Source: DATARH01 sp046724035
GTDB lineage: Bacteria; Pseudomonadota; Alphaproteobacteria; ATCC43930; CGMCC-115725
Direction: 5' to 3'
Assembly (NCBI GenBank): GCA_046724035.1
Contig: JBKOVT010000351.1
Location: forward strand, 1 to 6,142
DNA: 6,142 nucleotides
In this document: one piece after another, positions 5,843 through 6,142 of the stretch
How the letters are laid out: the number at the start of each line of letters is the position of its first letter
Position numbering within the stretch: the first letter of the stretch is position 1
Made by a program: the position numbers and the translations under genes
Notes under the pieces: generated by a model
What the model was told of the DNA's origin: nothing
What the model saw: the letters and a program-made list of their open reading frames with translations, nothing else
Database searches by the model: none

Positions 5843-6142
5843 AGTTCTCGATGTGTGCGAAATCCGGGTCCACCTCCCGGAAGCTCTTGCGAATTCGTTT
5901 AATAAGTGTGCGCACGTTGGCGCGATACCCCTCGTCCCCAAGCCCGGCGATGAAGTCCTTGCCGTGCACAAGGTCGTAGATCTCTCGATATCCGATATCC
6001 TCGCCGGCGCGCGCCGCGAGCAGCTCGATGATGCGGAATTCGGTCAGGCTCAGATCGACCATGACGTCCTTCCAGAACGCGCGGTGGCTGTCGCAGCGCA
6101 GTTCGAGATCGCCGCGGCGCAATACCGCTGGCGGCGTTTCGG
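5805..6142 (-). CDS. OmpR/PhoB-type response regulator, C-terminal DNA-binding domain (N-terminus outside window)
   Basis: The frame is open from the right edge to the TAA at 5805, giving 111 visible residues. These are the end of the interdomain linker (ETPPAVLRRGDLEL) and a complete winged-helix effector domain: LSLTEFRIIELLAARAGED, the recognition-helix region YRANVRTLIKRIRKSF, and the wing ENYAGFGYRWLSEA. The receiver domain with its phosphorylated Asp would lie beyond 6142 and is not visible. A TTG at 6122 could be taken as a start, but the frame continues upstream with linker-like sequence, so the gene is simply cut by the edge. The FREVDPDFAHIENYAGFGYRW ending recalls ChvI-like alphaproteobacterial regulators, but I do not assign it to that system. 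It is followed by, and overlaps, the sensor kinase that presumably phosphorylates it. Confidence 0.93.
   Translation of the reverse strand, partial: ETPPAVLRRGDLELRCDSHRAFWKDVMVDLSLTEFRIIELLAARAGEDIGYREIYDLVHGKDFIAGLGDEGYRANVRTLIKRIRKSFREVDPDFAHIENYAGFGYRWLSEA

Noticed and set aside
5843..5971. Longer N-terminus of the sensor kinase from the ATG at 5971
   Set aside because: The extra 43 residues lie entirely over conserved winged-helix codons of the response regulator in another frame and look like an out-of-frame translation.
1..6142. A novel defence, mobile or biosynthetic system
   Set aside because: Every gene but one belongs to a familiar transporter, regulator or two-component family; there is no integrase, transposase, phage gene, CRISPR repeat or unusual composition block.

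Overview
The window looks like a piece of chromosome from a GC-rich alphaproteobacterium, probably of the rhizobial or a related soil/aquatic lineage. The grounds are strong GC bias at third codon positions, a TRAP transporter beside a FadR-type GntR regulator, an OmpR-type two-component pair of alphaproteobacterial flavour, and two intergenic palindromes of the kind scattered through alphaproteobacterial genomes. This placement is inference; nothing here fixes the genus.

Bases 1-2890 (minus strand) carry a tripartite TRAP transporter operon read in the order dctP (periplasmic solute-binding protein with a twin-arginine-like signal peptide), dctQ (small membrane subunit) and dctM (large membrane subunit, cut by the left edge after 388 codons). 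A 27-bp inverted repeat pair lies in the 143-bp dctP-dctQ gap. The DctP sequence resembles the branch of the family that binds sugar acids such as uronates and aldonates, but the exact ligand cannot be read from the sequence.

Bases 2891-2996 are the control region between dctP and a divergent GntR/FadR-family repressor gene (2997-3758). They hold a near-consensus sigma-70 promoter facing dctP, overlaid by an interrupted palindrome that is a plausible operator. The simplest model is that the regulator binds a sugar acid or a catabolite of it and controls transporter expression, and probably its own. A small unrecognised gene (3755-4162) overlaps the end of the regulator gene by 4 bp.

Bases 4292-6142 (minus strand) carry an unrelated-looking two-component operon: the DNA-binding end of an OmpR/PhoB-type response regulator (receiver domain outside the right edge), then a 516-residue membrane sensor kinase whose start overlaps the regulator by 38 bp. 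The kinase has a PhoQ-like H-box (HAFKTP) without the usual acidic residue after the histidine. A perfect 7-bp hairpin sits between the kinase and the convergent small gene.

No gap between genes exceeds about 150 bases. I saw no tRNA, rRNA, CRISPR array, transposase or phage gene. The content is mostly ordinary metabolism and signalling; I did not find a previously undescribed system.
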